From assembly GCA_028023455.1 (NCBI GenBank), contig JAQFVV010012435.1, positions 3,596,001 to 3,660,000 on the forward strand: DNA of 64,000 nucleotides, read 5' to 3'. Below are positions 36,778 through 49,039 of this stretch, piece after piece. The DNA is from Epiperipatus broadwayi. Its lineage: Eukaryota; Onychophora; Udeonychophora; Euonychophora; Peripatidae. The position numbers and the translations under genes are program-made. The notes under the pieces are model-generated. The model ran no database searches. It was not told where the DNA came from and saw only the letters and a list, made by a program, of their open reading frames with translations. Each line of letters opens with the position of its first letter. The first letter of the stretch is position 1.

Positions 36778-37269
36778 TCAGAATGACTCCAAATCACTTT
36801 CATTTCTAATTAAAACACGAGGAGAATTATAATCTTTTCTCACATACACTGATCCATTATGAATGAATGCAAAACCTTGACCAGAACGTAACTTCTGTTT
36901 CGCCAACCATAAAAGCCTTCTATTGAATGGAGTCAAACGCTGATTAATATAAATACGTTTGTTATTATTAACCCCAGGCAAAATTTGAGAAACTGTTAAA
37001 ACAGATTTTTTTTTAATTAAAAACTGTATGGCAGAATTTCGTGATTTAAAACGAGCTACAACAAAACCTGGAGCTCCTGATTTATTTTTTGTACGAAAAA
37101 CGTTTTCCAAATCTATAGCGACATCTGAAACACCGAGCTTGTCCGCCACGTTAGTTAAAATTAACGGCAAATTTTCATTTTCTTGAAAAGGCAAACCCTG
37201 TATTTCAACTTCATGATCCAGATTAAATCGTTCCATAGAATGTAATTTATCTTTCAATAACAAAATCTC
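36778..37269 (-). pseudogene. Element 2 ORF1, C-terminal part (5'-truncated)
   Basis: About 160 codons preceding ORF2 by 12 bp. They contain VEIQGLP, VADKLGV, GFVVARFKSRNSAIQFL, IYINQRLTPFNRRLLWLAKQ, FAFIHNGSVYVRKD and a terminal LIRNESDLESF. This is the conserved ORF1p module of CR1/L2/Jockey-type elements that resembles baculovirus FP-like proteins. It probably binds nucleic acid. The N-terminus (usually zinc-finger or coiled-coil) is missing: upstream the frame simply runs into (TTA)n, encoding an artefactual tyrosine run. The start is therefore lost. The stop is intact and ORF2 follows closely. Confidence 0.75.
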
Positions 37270-37453
<184 letters not shown>

Positions 37454-37904
37454 ATTGTGTTATTTTAATCCATTTATTTTTTGTACATTTCATTTTAATT
37501 TAATGAACTGTCAATTTTATCTGATTGTAATTTCAAGATGGTAACTACAATCATTATTTTAAAAATGCAGCAATTAGAATATACTGATTATATACTTTAT
37601 ATACATGCAAGTTAAAACTTTTCTTATTATTAATAATATAATTTGTAAAATGTTTATCTTTTTTTTTTAATTTTAAGTTTTGTTTTACGCTCATTTTCTG
37701 ATATAAATTAATATTCATTAATATTTCAAATTTGTTGGTTAAAATTAATTATTTGTCATAGAAACCCATCAGAATTGATTTATATATGTAAGATTCTTGA
37801 TTTACAAAGTATTTGGGAGAACTGATTATTCTTATCCAAGGTATAACTGTACTTACTTTGTTTTCTTACTATTGTTTTGTAAGGACCTACATAAATTTGG
37901 TATA

Positions 37905-38010
37905 GTAGTAGAGTGGACAATTCTAGAGTTCAAGGTCCATGGATTATAACTTAGTTCTGTCACTTTTAATAGTTGAAATTGTTTGGTCATCCAATCGATA
38001 AAGTCATTTC
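37905..38010 (+). mobile_element. Degraded tRNA-like SINE unit
   Basis: GTAGAGTGGACAATTCTAGA, a GTTCAAGGTCC-like block, GTTCTGTCACTTTT and TGAAATTGTTTGGTCATCC appear in order. The two halves are found separately at 25945-26015 and 26086-26160. Suggestive A/B box spacing; no target duplication recognised. Confidence 0.4.
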
Positions 38011-38390
38011 ACTATTTTATTATTTATATTTTGTAAACTACTATAAAGCCCATTTAATATACACTCACATTACTATTATATAAATCTATGAATGAAAATG
38101 GTCTTAATTCATTTAATAGTAGAGACAATTTCCTAATCTGCCATTATTTTTTAAAAATGATAATTAAATATAATCTAATCAAGGCTTCAATTTGTATAGT
38201 TAATTTTACATATGTGTAACCAATTTGAATAGAGTGTGTGGCAAAGTCAAATTATTTTGTAGCTTAGTTATTACTAAAATATCTTTAGAATTAATTAAAA
38301 TCTATTAAACAAAATAAATTACTTTGGAAAATATATATTAAAAAAAAGAATTTGCATAAATTTGCATTCATTATGTTTACATATAATAAT

Positions 38391-38433
38391 CACTATGAAT
38401 ATGGAGTAAACATGCTCCAAAAGCACTAAGCTA
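38391..38433 (+). ncRNA. Solo Penelope-type hairpin motif (hammerhead-like architecture)
   Basis: CTATGAATATGGAG, loop TAAACATG, CTCC, then AAAAGCACTAAGCT. This is the same order as the motif 3' of the Penelope relic at 22341-22386 and at both ends of the 11304-11680 palindrome. The GGAG/CTCC stem is perfect. No Penelope ORF is adjacent. Function unproven. Confidence 0.3.
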
Positions 38434-38706
38434 AATGTTATTTGTGGAAATTTTTATTAACTTCACCATGAATTGGTTAAAACAATGAATGCAAATGTTA
38501 TAAAAAATTCTATTGGATGAATTGTTTCAGATTGATTCAATATTTTTATTCAACCCCATTATTATTATTTGTAACAGTTTTGTTACCAATTAGTTGTTTT
38601 ACTGTTTGCTTGTACCTTTAGCAGTAAAAATGTGTGTTTTTTAAATTCTAAATAAATTAAATCAATAAAACAATCTTCTATTTTAAAAATAACTCATTAA
38701 TTTCAA

Positions 38707-38756
38707 TATATATATATATATACAAAACAAAGCATGTATATGTAGTTAGTTTTGTG

Positions 38757-38793
<37 letters not shown>

Positions 38794-38816
38794 AAACTAA
38801 CTATATATATATATGA

Positions 38817-38864
<48 letters not shown>
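38707..38864. repeat. (TA)n tracts with a short inverted repeat
   Basis: Three (TA)n runs. TAGTTAGTTTTGTGT at 38741-38755 faces ACACAAAACTAACTA at about 38789-38804 around the central (TA)n, giving a perfect 15-bp stem extended by TA pairing. Likely cruciform-prone. Confidence 0.85.
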
Positions 38865-38865
<1 letters not shown>

Positions 38866-38868
<3 letters not shown>

Positions 38869-39450
38869 TCTATTACATTCATGCTGTACAATAATTTTAA
38901 TCATAGATCTCAGGAAAGAAATGATTTTTTAAATAAAAGAGCAGGAAAGCTCCAGAAATCTAAGTGTTGAATAAGAAATGCAATTTTAGTAAATAAAGAT
39001 GGAACAAAAAACATGCAGGCTATAAAAAGAATTTCCAGATTAAACAGTTTGCAGTGTAATATTAAGGGACAAATGGAAACTATTTTTAAAATGGATTAAT
39101 AAAAAGTGAATGACAAATAATAATGTTATTTTAACATTCTTTATGTTTTAAAACTTTTATATTTTTCTGTTTAAAAGATTTTTTTGGATGATAACTGGAG
39201 ATCTAAAAAGAATTACATCTATAGATATGCATTTCAATGCAATGTTGAATGAACTGACTATTTAATGGAACTGTTTCTAGAATAAATCATTCTTACAATA
39301 CAAAAGTCTAGTCATTATTTCTAATAAATAATGCACTTTGTATAGCATAATAAAAATATTACTTGTAAGATATAATATTATTACAATACCAATAATTAAA
39401 TGGATAAAAATAAAATCATGAATTCTTGCAACAAGTCTATCATTTTCAAG
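38866..39450. other. AT-rich sequence, no gene recognised
   Basis: Short noise frames only. Confidence 0.45.
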
Positions 39451-39600
39451 AGTCCATAATAGAATAAATGCTTCTCCAAATTTAATCCTATTTCTCTGAT
39501 TCATAGCCTTTTTCCTTCACAATTCACCCATACCAAACCTTAATTATTTCATATATCAATTTCATATGTAGTCTCTTTTTAGGTTTACATAGTAAACAAT
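39450..39600 (-). pseudogene. RTE-clade 3' end (relic)
   Basis: A minus-strand frame reads NQRNRIKFGEAFILLWT near 39460-39505, matching the QRRWIKLGETFILQWID end of the RTE copy at 54.8 kb. The plus-strand landmark ATATGTAGTCTCTTTTTAGG corresponds to the RLHVRW segment. Highly degraded. Confidence 0.6.
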
Positions 39601-39764
39601 TTGCACTATATTTTAACAACTAAATCTATTTAACTATCAATGTGAAGCATTATTATTATTAGCACTACTAATGGATGAGAATGACCATCCCAACTTCATT
39701 GTGGAAAAAGACAAAAAAAAGAAAAAAGATTTTTGCAATGGATATATAAATCAAAAATTTTTTC

Positions 39765-40225
39765 CACACAATAGTGCCATCTAGTGTATGCTCTAGTAAT
39801 CAATAGATGCTAGTTAGGTTGTGCATCTTAATCCTCATTCTATGTTTTGCAATTCAATATCCTAAAACTAGTTTCTGGCTTTCATCAAGGAGGAGCCATA
39901 GATCTGAGAGCGGTGCACTTGGATCTTTGGATCTAGTGCATCCCGCCAGCACCTATCTTTTATCTTCTTGATTAAATATACAGCTACTATCCCAAACTGA
40001 ATACACAATAATGTTCCCAATTCAAGCTAATTTGCCTATATAATCATACAGATCTGAAAACAGTTCAGCTTCTATATATTAGAGTGTCTTTGATATTTGA
40101 ATAACTATAGTCACCTCTATCTTTCGGTTAGGATTTTTAATAGAACCTCAAAATATCATGAATACCATTTCATTATGATTACACAAGCGGTTAAAGCACT
40201 AGCAAAAATTTTTCACAAACAATAG
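39765..40225 (-). repeat. Family A repeat, copy 5 (left arm plus interior)
   Basis: Landmarks in the reverse sense: AATAGTGCCATCTAGTGTAT, CTAGTAATCAATAGATGCTA, a CAATATCCTAAAACTAGTTT stretch and GGCTTTCATCAAGGAGGAGC, then the interior GATCTGAGAGCGGTGCACTT and CTGAAAACAGTTCAGCTT, ending in the terminus TACACAAGCGGTTAAAGCA. It preserves the interior sequence best, together with copies 6 and 8. Confidence 0.7.
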
Positions 40226-40229
40226 TATC

Positions 40230-42900
40230 ACCAGTTGGGTACACTATTGTTTGTAAAAAAAAATCCTACTGTTTTAACAGCTTGTTTGGCTTAATAAATG
40301 GTGATCTTATGCGGTTTTAGTTGTTTACTATACAAGCAAATCATTGAATCACAAGTGGCAAATTAAATATGGTAATCAGTTATTTTGTTCATTTGGTAAT
40401 TTTCTGTACTGCTTTTAACTTTTTTTTGTAGCATTTCTTGTTCTGAAATATTTCAACACCATAACTATTGTGTGTATATATATATTCTATCTTTACTATC
40501 ACCTATCCTATTACAGTGAATATCAATAAGCATATGATAAAAATAATTTAAGGACATTTATATATTAGTAAATGAATCTGTGATGGTGTTTATATTAATT
40601 GAATGTTTTCAGTCATAAGTTTTTAATGTATAAATAATTAATTTGTCAATATTTTGTAGTTGTTTTTTTTATTTAAAAAAATGACATTATTTTAGTCGAC
40701 ATTTTTCCTTGTTAGATAAAATCATTATAGTATCAAATGGTGTAAGGTCAAAAATATTAAAAACTGTTATAAAAAAAAATGCATTTCTCCGCATCTCATT
40801 TAATATATAGACAGACTACTAAATTACTTTTGATATTTTGTAATTTTTTTTATATATTTAAATTAGACTTTGACAGTAAGTACATTTTGCTGACATCAGG
40901 ATAAATATTTTCTTTATCAAAAACGATTATATATATAAAAGAGATAAAATATTTTCATCGTATGATTAATATCTGGAATTTTTAAAGAGTTCTTTTGAAA
41001 AGAACCTCATTTAGTATTTAATACAGTAATAAATTTGTAATCATCATTTTAAATGAGTCATTTTGAATTTAACCTGAAGCTACTGAGCAATTTATTAGAA
41101 TAACACATTTGTTTACTATCTGGTGGAGTAAAGGAAATAAATATATCTGATAAAAATAAAATAAACATCTAAATATATATTAAGAAAGTCTTAATAAATA
41201 ATATTAATTTAGATACACATTAATAATGACATAAAGCATTAAAAATAGTAAATATGGCGAAAGAGAATTCTGATGTCGTGGTTATTGTTTTATCCGGAGC
41301 ACCCATGTCTCAGTGTTTAAATCTGAATATAGTTTGGAAATTTTTATGAGTTGACTACTTCCCAAGCAAACTTATAATTATTTTAGTTAGTTTATCCACA
41401 GGGAAACCAATTAGTTAAATGAGCTCTCTTCATCCAGAAAGTAAAGATCCCCCCCCCCCCAAATCTGGATTGTAAAAATTATGCATTAACTATAAAATTA
41501 TAATTTAAACAGTTTTTTCTCCAACTGAGTGAAGACACTGAATATATGTCTAAGTCTTGAGATTAATCAATATTATGCTCAGTTAGAACATTGATAGGTG
41601 GCTACCTGACAAATCTGAATGCTTTTAGAGCAACATTTTAAATTCAATATTCATGAATTTAAAGGCCCCAAGTTTTATTAGGTTAGAGTAACATCTTAAA
41701 TTCTATATTCACAAATCTAACAGTCACAGTTTCAATTTTTATGTTTGTGCCATTACTGGTCAGGCCATCAATTCCTGAAAAGCAGAGACAAATAATATTC
41801 CCCCTAAATGTTGTAGCTATTCTAAACAATTGTATGTATTTGAAAAAATAAAATTTGACTTTTTAAAAAAGAGATTTAAAACAATTGAATTTAGATGAGA
41901 GAAATACTTCAATATCCAATCATAATTTATTAATGGTTAAAACAAATATACAAAACAAATTTTAAAACTATAGAGAAAGAGAAAAATTAAAACTAAAGGT
42001 AAATAGTGTATTAAAAATAATAAGAACTTATTAATAACAAATACATGAAATAATATTTTCATTAAATATGAATTCTGTGTTATTTATTGCAAAGTTATGG
42101 CTTCAGATTGAATTGATTCTCAATGAAAAATAGAGATATTGATAATTCTGGTGTGTCTACTATTGTTATTAGTTTTATGATATCAACTACCATAATTAGC
42201 TTATTTAGATATTTCTTAATGCAGATTAATTTTTAGTATATATATATCTATATATATATGGATACACTACATCATTAGGAAATGTGATACCATCTCCTAA
42301 ATAGTAAGACCATGGCAGAATTAATAAATTTGTATATTATAAATGGAATGATGGCAGTAGTTTTGTCTGACTTTTTTTTTTTTTAACTTTTTTATTTTCT
42401 GTAAAATTTCATGTTTTGAAACAGTTTTGATTTTCTTCTATGTTATTCATGTTATTAGTTGTTTGACATTATTGGATGACTATGATATTTTTTCAACTTA
42501 GCTACAACATACTTATCAATGTATACACCTGATATTTGATCCTTGTTTGAGTCTACATTATTGTTATTTCTAATGTAGATGATTTCTGTAAGTTGATCAA
42601 TGGTTTTTACAGACTCTGCAAGATAGTAATTTTTGAATTATATCAACAAAGTTATTTTGAGAGATTTGCTGATAAATGGTAGAATCATGTTGCAGATTGT
42701 CAATTAGTTAGAGATTTGCTCTGGAATTCAGTTAGAATTTCCAAATCCAATTGTTTGTGTTTGGAATGGAAATTATTTCTTCTGTGTCTAAATCTAGTAC
42801 AATGCATGTGCAGTAGAATGATCCCTAATGATTGTTACAGATTAAAAACATAGCACTATATAATAAAATAACACATCTTATATATGTTTATTGCATTTAT
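40230..42900. other. AT-rich sequence, no gene recognised
   Basis: Contains a poly(C) run (41451-41460), a diverged ~63-bp tandem duplication around 41625-41740 (AGAG(C/T)AACAT.TTAAATTC) and a (TA)n near 42237-42260. A minus-strand stretch near 42520-42640 can be read as coding for about 40 residues, but I could not assign it. Confidence 0.45.
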
Positions 42901-42959
42901 TGTATGTATATATATATATAATTATTCAAAACAATACAATAATTAATACAGTAAAACAA

Positions 42960-43349
42960 TATTTTAAAAAAACAAATACATATAGTATTTTAAATCAAAG
43001 TTGTGCAATATATAAATGGCTATGTGTTTGTGGAAAGGCATATATTGGGGAATCTCAATGTATATTGGAGAAAAGATCAAAGGAGCATTTGTTGTTATAT
43101 AAACGAGTGCAAAAATCAAGACAAGAGAATGTTAGAAATGATGATGTATCACCATCAGTATTTTTTGATCATAATGTAACATGTAACTATGGTTTTGATT
43201 TTGATTTTAATAAAGTTAAGATTTTGTGTATTGAAAGAAATAATAATAAATGCAAAATTAAAGAAGCTATGTTAATAAAAAGTGAAAAGCAACAGTTGAT
43301 AAATAGACAGGCTGCCAATATAAAAATTAATGAATTGTGGAAAAATTGA
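42960..43349 (+). pseudogene. Penelope-like GIY-YIG endonuclease fragment, frame open
   Basis: About 125 codons with no stop: VKQYFKKTN linker, CAIYKWLCVCGKAYIGESQ (GIY and YIG motifs joined by the Cys-X-Cys typical of the family), LEKRSKEH (Arg and His), FDHNVTCNYGFDF and NNKCKIKEAMLI (catalytic Glu), ending ...INELWKN. This is the complete C-terminal nuclease module. The upstream reverse transcriptase is missing, so it cannot retrotranspose alone. The frame formally opens upstream in low-complexity sequence of the inverted repeat. It is better preserved than the 21.9-kb copy and diverged from it, so probably a different Penelope lineage. Confidence 0.75.
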
Positions 43350-43407
43350 TGTATGACGTATTACTTTTTGTTTACATTTGTAACAGTTTTTTCTAATACA
43401 ATTTGAA

Positions 43408-43456
43408 TCTAGTTGACAACGACTACATAGATAGTTGAAAGTACTTCTATTAAATT
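43408..43456 (+). ncRNA. Hairpin motif downstream of Penelope ORF (hammerhead-like)
   Basis: TTGACAAC, then GACTA-CATAGA-TAGTT (5-bp stem), then GAAAGTACTTCTA, about 60 bp after the GIY-YIG stop. Same architecture as at 22341-22386: UGANNA, stem, GAAAG. Core positions differ from an active hammerhead. Confidence 0.3.
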
Positions 43457-43569
43457 GGTATATATTTGTTTTTTTTTTAAAATATTGTTTTACTGTATTA
43501 ATTATTGTATTGTTTTGAATAATTATATATATTTTATTATAATTGGAATACAGACATTGATTAATAATT

Positions 43570-43620
<51 letters not shown>
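43570..43620. repeat. (TA)n microsatellite
   Basis: TA repeat with one GT interruption, just outside the inverted repeat of the Penelope fragment. Confidence 0.95.
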
Positions 43621-43621
<1 letters not shown>

Positions 43622-43622
<1 letters not shown>

Positions 43623-46250
43623 AAATCTTCAAGAACTTTCAGCCACCACAAAAATGACCCAAAACAAAAGTTATCATATCGGTCATAAAACAAACGTAAT
43701 AACCTGTAGCCTTTTCTTTGGCCAGTCAGTTTTCATCACCAAACAAATCAAGGCATACCAAAAGCAAAACAACAACAGTCCAGCACCATAATAATTGTGG
43801 ATTTTTTATACCTTAGAGAATGAGTCCTCTTATAGACAAATTATATTATAACCTAAGTATGAGTAATAAACATCTCAGGTTCTTAAATCTAAATCTCAGG
43901 TACTTATTTAAATTTAAAGTTGTTATATTATTCAAATCTCAGATTTTATCTAATTTCAATGTCAGGGTTTTTATTTTATCCACACCTCAGGGTTTTATTA
44001 ATACTTAATACAATAAATAATTTTTTTGCTTGACACTTAAATAACATTAAATGAATTAACAACTTAGGTTCTTATACACAATATTTTTATCCTCTTATAT
44101 TTTATAATCTTATATATTACTTTAAAATAAATGTAAAGTAAAAATAAAAATATTTAAGTATCTGAATAATTGAAATAACCTTTGTCCAGCAATAAAATTA
44201 CTTTCAAAATATTGAAAATTCTTCTTTTATAAATATTCATCTTCATATCACTTATGAATAAATCTTATCAAAATATCTTAATGTATAACTTAGCACCAAG
44301 CAAAGTAAAAACAATGCAATAAGCAGAAAGGGTACTTTTCTGCCACCCATTACATCATTATGTACACTTGTAATAAAGGTAGATCAATGTAATATTTTAT
44401 TTTAAATAATGCAGGTATAAAAATAATAGATAAATTGAATAAATGAATTTAATGTGACTTTTGAAAGTTATTCTCATATATCACAAAATTTAATGTAACT
44501 TTATTAGGTGGATTTTCTGGATAAATTAGTCTGATCAAGACAATGAAAACATAAACATGTTTAATGAAGCAGAATATATTTTATTTACAATTTGAAATAA
44601 ATTCAATAATACAATAATGAATTAAAACAATAAGCAATCAGTATAGCAGTACAAACTACTATTTATATAAGCATTTATATAAACTAAAGTACTGCATTTA
44701 AAATGTTCTCTCACTTTTTGAAGAACTAACCACCAATAATTATATTCACAGAATATCAAACATACCTTTAAACAGGCCACTAAAAGATGATAATTAAATA
44801 CTAGCTATATTTAATATCAGTGCATAAAGATAAGTCTTACAACATTGCTAACATAGTTGGATACTACCAACAATAATTTATATAGATTTTATCTGCTTAT
44901 GCATGTAAAGAATTGAATAATAAAAAACTCAATATTCTCAATGAATTAATATACATGAAAGTAACTTGAAGTAGAGTTAAGCAATACCATACATGTACAT
45001 GCCTGAAATGTCCTTTCATAAAACATGCACCAATAAAAGTAAAAAGTCAAATGGATAGTAATAAATAAATTAACATCTGATTGCATAACACGAAAGTGTT
45101 GAAGAAGCTACAATCTCTACTCTGGGGATGGGGGAGGTCATAAAATTCAAGTGCAATGGAAACCACAATGTAACTGCTGAAATTGATACATGACAATGGA
45201 CAGATGTTATAACAATTTTAAAGAATAGTTCTTGTAATAATCATAATGTTTCAATAATTAATGCTTTAAAACATTTTAAAATTGTCTACAAATGGGTAGC
45301 TAGCTACTTTTAAAGTTAGGTACGTAGTAAAATATAAAACAATAATATTAATCTTTGTAATTAGTTTATATAACTTTTGATACATTGAAGGAACAAAATG
45401 TTAAACTGTTTTTTAAAAGAAAATAAAGTGTAGAGTTAGCCAAAGTTATAGAAATAGTAAAACAAACATATCTATGAATTCTCCAACTTACCAATCTTTT
45501 GTAGTATTTTTTCATATATATGATGCTTTGGAGTTCTTTTATAACAATAAATCTTGTTGTAATTTAATAAAAGATCTTGGCTGTTGGTAAAAGAGCATGC
45601 ATGATCTGATGTAAGTATTTGCTTAAATGACTTTTAATATTATAGCAACACATTATTTAATTAAAAAAATATTTGAATAAACTTAATCTTTTTTAAAAAA
45701 AGTTAAAAGTAAAAGTTGGAATAAAAGTAGACATTTATTTTTTAAAGTTTTTTTTAAATATGTATGTGCTTTTTACAAAAACAGCAAAGTTGTATGATGT
45801 AATCTTACTTAATCAATCAGCAATTAACATTGGGGTGAGATTTTTTAATTAATTAATAGAATGTTGATCTTTTATTAATCAAGATGTATAAAAATAGATT
45901 TAACCTTCAGATGTTTAGACACAAATTAAAATAAATAAAATATAATTAACTTTGTTTTAATTATTAAATCAAATTATTTATTTTATTTAAACAAATACTT
46001 TTTCTTTTATTTATGAATTCTCAAAGAAATATAATTAACCACTTTATAATATTAAATAACACTATTGAAATATATTATTCTTTTAACAATAATTAACATT
46101 TAAAAATAATTTATTTTAAATTCTCTTTTAAAATGCATACATGCATATACATTCACACACAGACATATGATAATGTAATTAAAAAACTGTTTTATATTAT
46201 ATATCCCTAATTTTTAAAATGTCAAATCAGACCAAAGAATATTAAAATAA
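43622..46250. other. AT-rich sequence, no gene recognised
   Basis: 43625-43800 is relatively GC-rich and unassigned. 43870-44000 has about five degenerate units built on (A/T)CTCAGG(T/G)TTTTATT. The rest is AT-rich without signals. Confidence 0.45.
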
Positions 46251-46254
46251 AATA

Positions 46255-46830
46255 ACTCACTGTATATACATGCAACACATTTATCTGTGGTTCTGTGCAT
46301 ATATAGATAAACAGCAACATACATATGCCAATTCTTCATGCTTTCTCTTGGAAAATTTGGTTTTCATCCATCATCAAAATAGACATAATCCAAGCAATTG
46401 TCAGCATCAGGAAAATATAATTCAGGTATAGTTAGATTTTTCCATTCTGTTTAGAACTTGATAAGCTTCAGGTAAAAAAAAAACTAATCATATGTCAGCT
46501 ATAGATGGATACAAAAAAATTGGGGCTCCCTTCAAAATATATCTAAACTCTAACATGAATTAGCAGACCATGTCTGGAACTACTGTCCTGAATTTAGCTA
46601 CATCTGATTCATGGTAACTGTTTTGCCAAACTCTACTACAGCCAACAACAAACTGCAACTATTTATTTTGGTTAGCTAATTGCTATCACTTGCACAAAAA
46701 TTTTACTAGCCAAACTCTTCAAAAACTAAAACCAGACTGTTCTTTTCAAAACCTAAAATACAGACTGAACTAATCTTTTCCATCCAGTGTTATATAGTCT
46801 TGATGAGGTGATAAAAACACAAAATTTAAA
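46255..46830. repeat. Family E repeat, copy 1
   Basis: Shares with 63420-64000, in the same order: CCAATTCTTCATGCTTTCTC, AATATAATTCAGGTA, a CTTCAGGTA/CTTCAGACTA block followed by CTAAT and TGTC, then TACAGCCAA/AACTCTTC blocks and the end ATAGTCTTG...GACAAAAACAC-like. Parts of the minus strand can be read as protein in copy 2, but here that reading is interrupted. Class unknown. Confidence 0.6.
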
Positions 46831-46834
46831 AAAT

Positions 46835-47580
46835 GGTGTTTTTTAAATTTTGATTAAAAAGAATTTTAATCCTTTTGAAAATAACTTTGAAATGTTTATC
46901 AAAGTATGATATACATGTTTTTATTCAGGATAGAAAATTGTCAATTATTTAAAAGATTTCAAAATAGACCTTTTTACAATTATCAGAAAACATGCTTATT
47001 TTTAAATTTCAAAATCAGACTAATAATAATACAATATTAATATTTATTTATTAGACCTTTTTAAATATTTTAATTTATAATAAAGTTCTGTTTTATATTC
47101 AGAGTTATTTAATCCTTTATTTATTATTTTTATTCCAGGAAATGTAAAAAAAATATCTTAAAAAATTGTCTTTGTTTATTTCTACTTTTCCTTTACTTTA
47201 TATATATATGAGCACACACACAACTATGTCAGTGTGTGCCATATAACCCAACTGGTTACAATATATATATATATATAAATTATTTAGTGTACTATTATTG
47301 ATGTCATTTTACATAAATGAGTGATTGTAATTGATTAAAATCAATTTATTTAAAATTTGATTAGTGGTTAGTGAAATGTTGATTGAAATTTTTTTTTAAC
47401 ATTAAACTTATTATGTGATTGTTTATTAAGATAAACTTTATGTGCTAATAGTTTGAAAACCCCATTTGTGAAGAGTAATGATTGCTTATGATTTCTTTGT
47501 ATGTGGTGGTGGAGGAGGAAGATAAGTTATTTGCATGATTTCCAAAAGTAAATAGGCTTGAACAGGATATTCCTTATATA
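46835..47580. other. AT-rich sequence, no gene recognised
   Basis: (TA)n near 47262-47277. No coding or family signature. Confidence 0.45.
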
Positions 47581-47584
47581 TTTC

Positions 47585-48310
47585 AACTATACAGAGACTA
47601 AACTCTCCAAGCAGTAGCACCATTCAGTGCAAGTAAGAGTGATCAATGGAAGCAAGAAGGTTTGTGCATAAAATCTTTATCTAGTGCCTACTCATTCAAT
47701 ATTCCCAGACTAGTTTCTAACTTGTGGTTTTCATCAGTAATTGACCCTTGACTCTGAGAGCAATGCACCTAGAATTTCAGATCTCATGTAATTGTCCAGC
47801 ACCCACCTTTTTACCTTGTTATCTAACTGTAAAACTTTGACTCAAAATGAAAACACAATAATGGTTTCAATTCAAGCTCATTAGATTATCTAGTCATATA
47901 AATCTGAACTCAGTTCAGCATGCATACTTTTTGGTGTCTTTGGTTCTTTAATAACCACAGTTACCATGATCCTATTTGACAGGATTTGTTATAAGCCACT
48001 AAACATAGCATGAACACCATTCTTTATGCTTACACAAGCTGTTTACACAGAGACTAAACCCTCAATGCAAGCACCACTGGAGTGCAAGGCAGAGTAATCT
48101 CAGTTCCAAGGCTCCTCACTGATGAAAGTCACAAGCTAGAAACTAGTCTGGGGATATTGGATGAATAGGCACTAGATGGTGATTTTATGCACAAACCTTT
48201 TTGCATCTATTGATTATTCTGGCTCCAACTTGCACTAAATTGTGTTACTATATAAATAATTTAGCCTCTGTGTACACAGCCTGTGTAAGCATAAAGAATG
48301 ATGATCATGT
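47585..48310. repeat. Family A repeat, copy 6 (longest, both arms)
   Basis: The left arm (CAGTAGCACCATTCAGTGCA ... CCCAGACTAGTTTCTAACTT) is followed by the interior (CTGAACTCAGTTCAGCATGC), an internal terminus (CACCATTCTTTATGCTTACA at about 48015) and then a right arm (GAAAGTCACAAGCTAGAAAC ... GGGGATATTGGATGAATAGG) ending TGTAAGCATAAAGAATGATG. The internal terminus is the reverse complement of the right end. So the copy is either two nested units or a left-arm unit joined to a foldback unit. Confidence 0.8.
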
Positions 48311-48314
48311 GACA

Positions 48315-48865
48315 TTTAGTGGTTTAATATTTTAACTATTCGCATTTTATTTTTGTTTTTGAATGACTTAGAAAATCATTGATAAATGTAATTTAAATCT
48401 CTCCTTAATATAACTAGTCTTGGCCAACCTTTATTAAATAGTATGCAGAACATTGAATAAGTTTTTTAGCAATTGAATATGCATACCCATATTAAACAAT
48501 GTGGAAGATTATCTAAGAATAAGGACATTGTCAAATACTTAGTTTAAAAATAAAACTGGTGAATGAAGTTCATGGCTGCTTTTGTATTAATTATAATTGC
48601 TATATTTTCATTGACCTAATTTTGAGCCTAAATAAAGTGATACTTTTAGTTTTTAATGTTTGATAAATATATGTTTTGGTATTCATCTTAGTTTTTATTA
48701 GTGTGTAAATGTCATTGCATTTATAGTTTATAAAGTTAGGTATTTTTTTAACTTTATGTTTGTTGCTAATACCTCTGATGTAAATTGTGCAAGATTTTAC
48801 ACATGTGTAGCATAATTTTCTTTCTATGTTTGAATACTGGAGAATTTTTTTACTTACTATCTAAA
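48315..48865. other. AT-rich sequence, no gene recognised
   Basis: No gene or repeat recognised. Confidence 0.45.
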
Positions 48866-48869
48866 TTGT

Positions 48870-49035
48870 AAATATAAGGGAATTGAACCCAAATTTTCAA
48901 CAAACTTTAACTATCTACACTATCTCATACCATTGATGCACATGATCACACACATGTGCATCAGTGGTATGAGAGAGTGTGGATAGTTGATGTTTGCTTG
49001 AAAGTATGGGTTCAAATCCCCTATATTTACAATTA
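48870..49035. repeat. Family B short palindrome, copy 4
   Basis: GGGAATTGAACCCA ... TCTCATACCATTGATGCACA faces TGTGCATCAGTGGTATGAGA ... GGGTTCAAATCCCC around GATCACACA. The arms are about 75 bp each with few mismatches. Only the outer ends of family B are present; the interior is absent. Both ends carry the B-box-like GTTCAAATCCC. Confidence 0.85.
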
Positions 49036-49039
49036 AGCT

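Larger units (their letters stand above)
33758..37269 (-). mobile_element. CR1/L2-like non-LTR retrotransposon, 5'-truncated, in (TAA)n
   Basis: The minus-strand element comprises a truncated ORF1 (37269-36778), ORF2 (36765-33944, one frameshift) and a ~186-bp 3' UTR ending ATAGAATAAATTGAATTGAA before (TTA)n. Short TTGAA-type 3' repeats and the ORF1/ORF2 domain types fit the CR1/L2/Jockey group. The 5' end is cut inside ORF1 exactly where a third (TAA)n tract begins. Only one coding disruption is seen, so the copy is fairly young. Confidence 0.85.
37460..38690. other. AT-rich sequence with a SINE-like unit and a hairpin motif
   Basis: No gene. It contains the tRNA-like unit at 37905-38010 and the Penelope-type hairpin at 38391-38433, listed separately. 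Confidence 0.5.
42913..43530. mobile_element. Penelope fragment framed by a ~72-bp inverted repeat
   Basis: The left arm 42913-42984 (ATAATTATTCAAAACAATAC, AATTAATACAGTAAAACAAT, ATTTTAAAAAAACAAATA) is an almost exact reverse complement of the right arm 43459-43530. Between them lies the GIY-YIG coding fragment and its 3' end. Whether the inverted repeat belongs to the Penelope insertion or to a host element that captured it cannot be decided from one copy. The 43570-43620 (TA)n lies just outside. Confidence 0.7.

Noticed and set aside
38752-38970. 72-codon + frame
   Set aside because: Mostly (TA)n translated as Tyr-Ile repeats.
42520-42640. Minus-strand stretch of about 40 codons that could be a Penelope N-terminal fragment
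   Set aside because: No recognisable Penelope motif, frames break on both sides; not enough to call.
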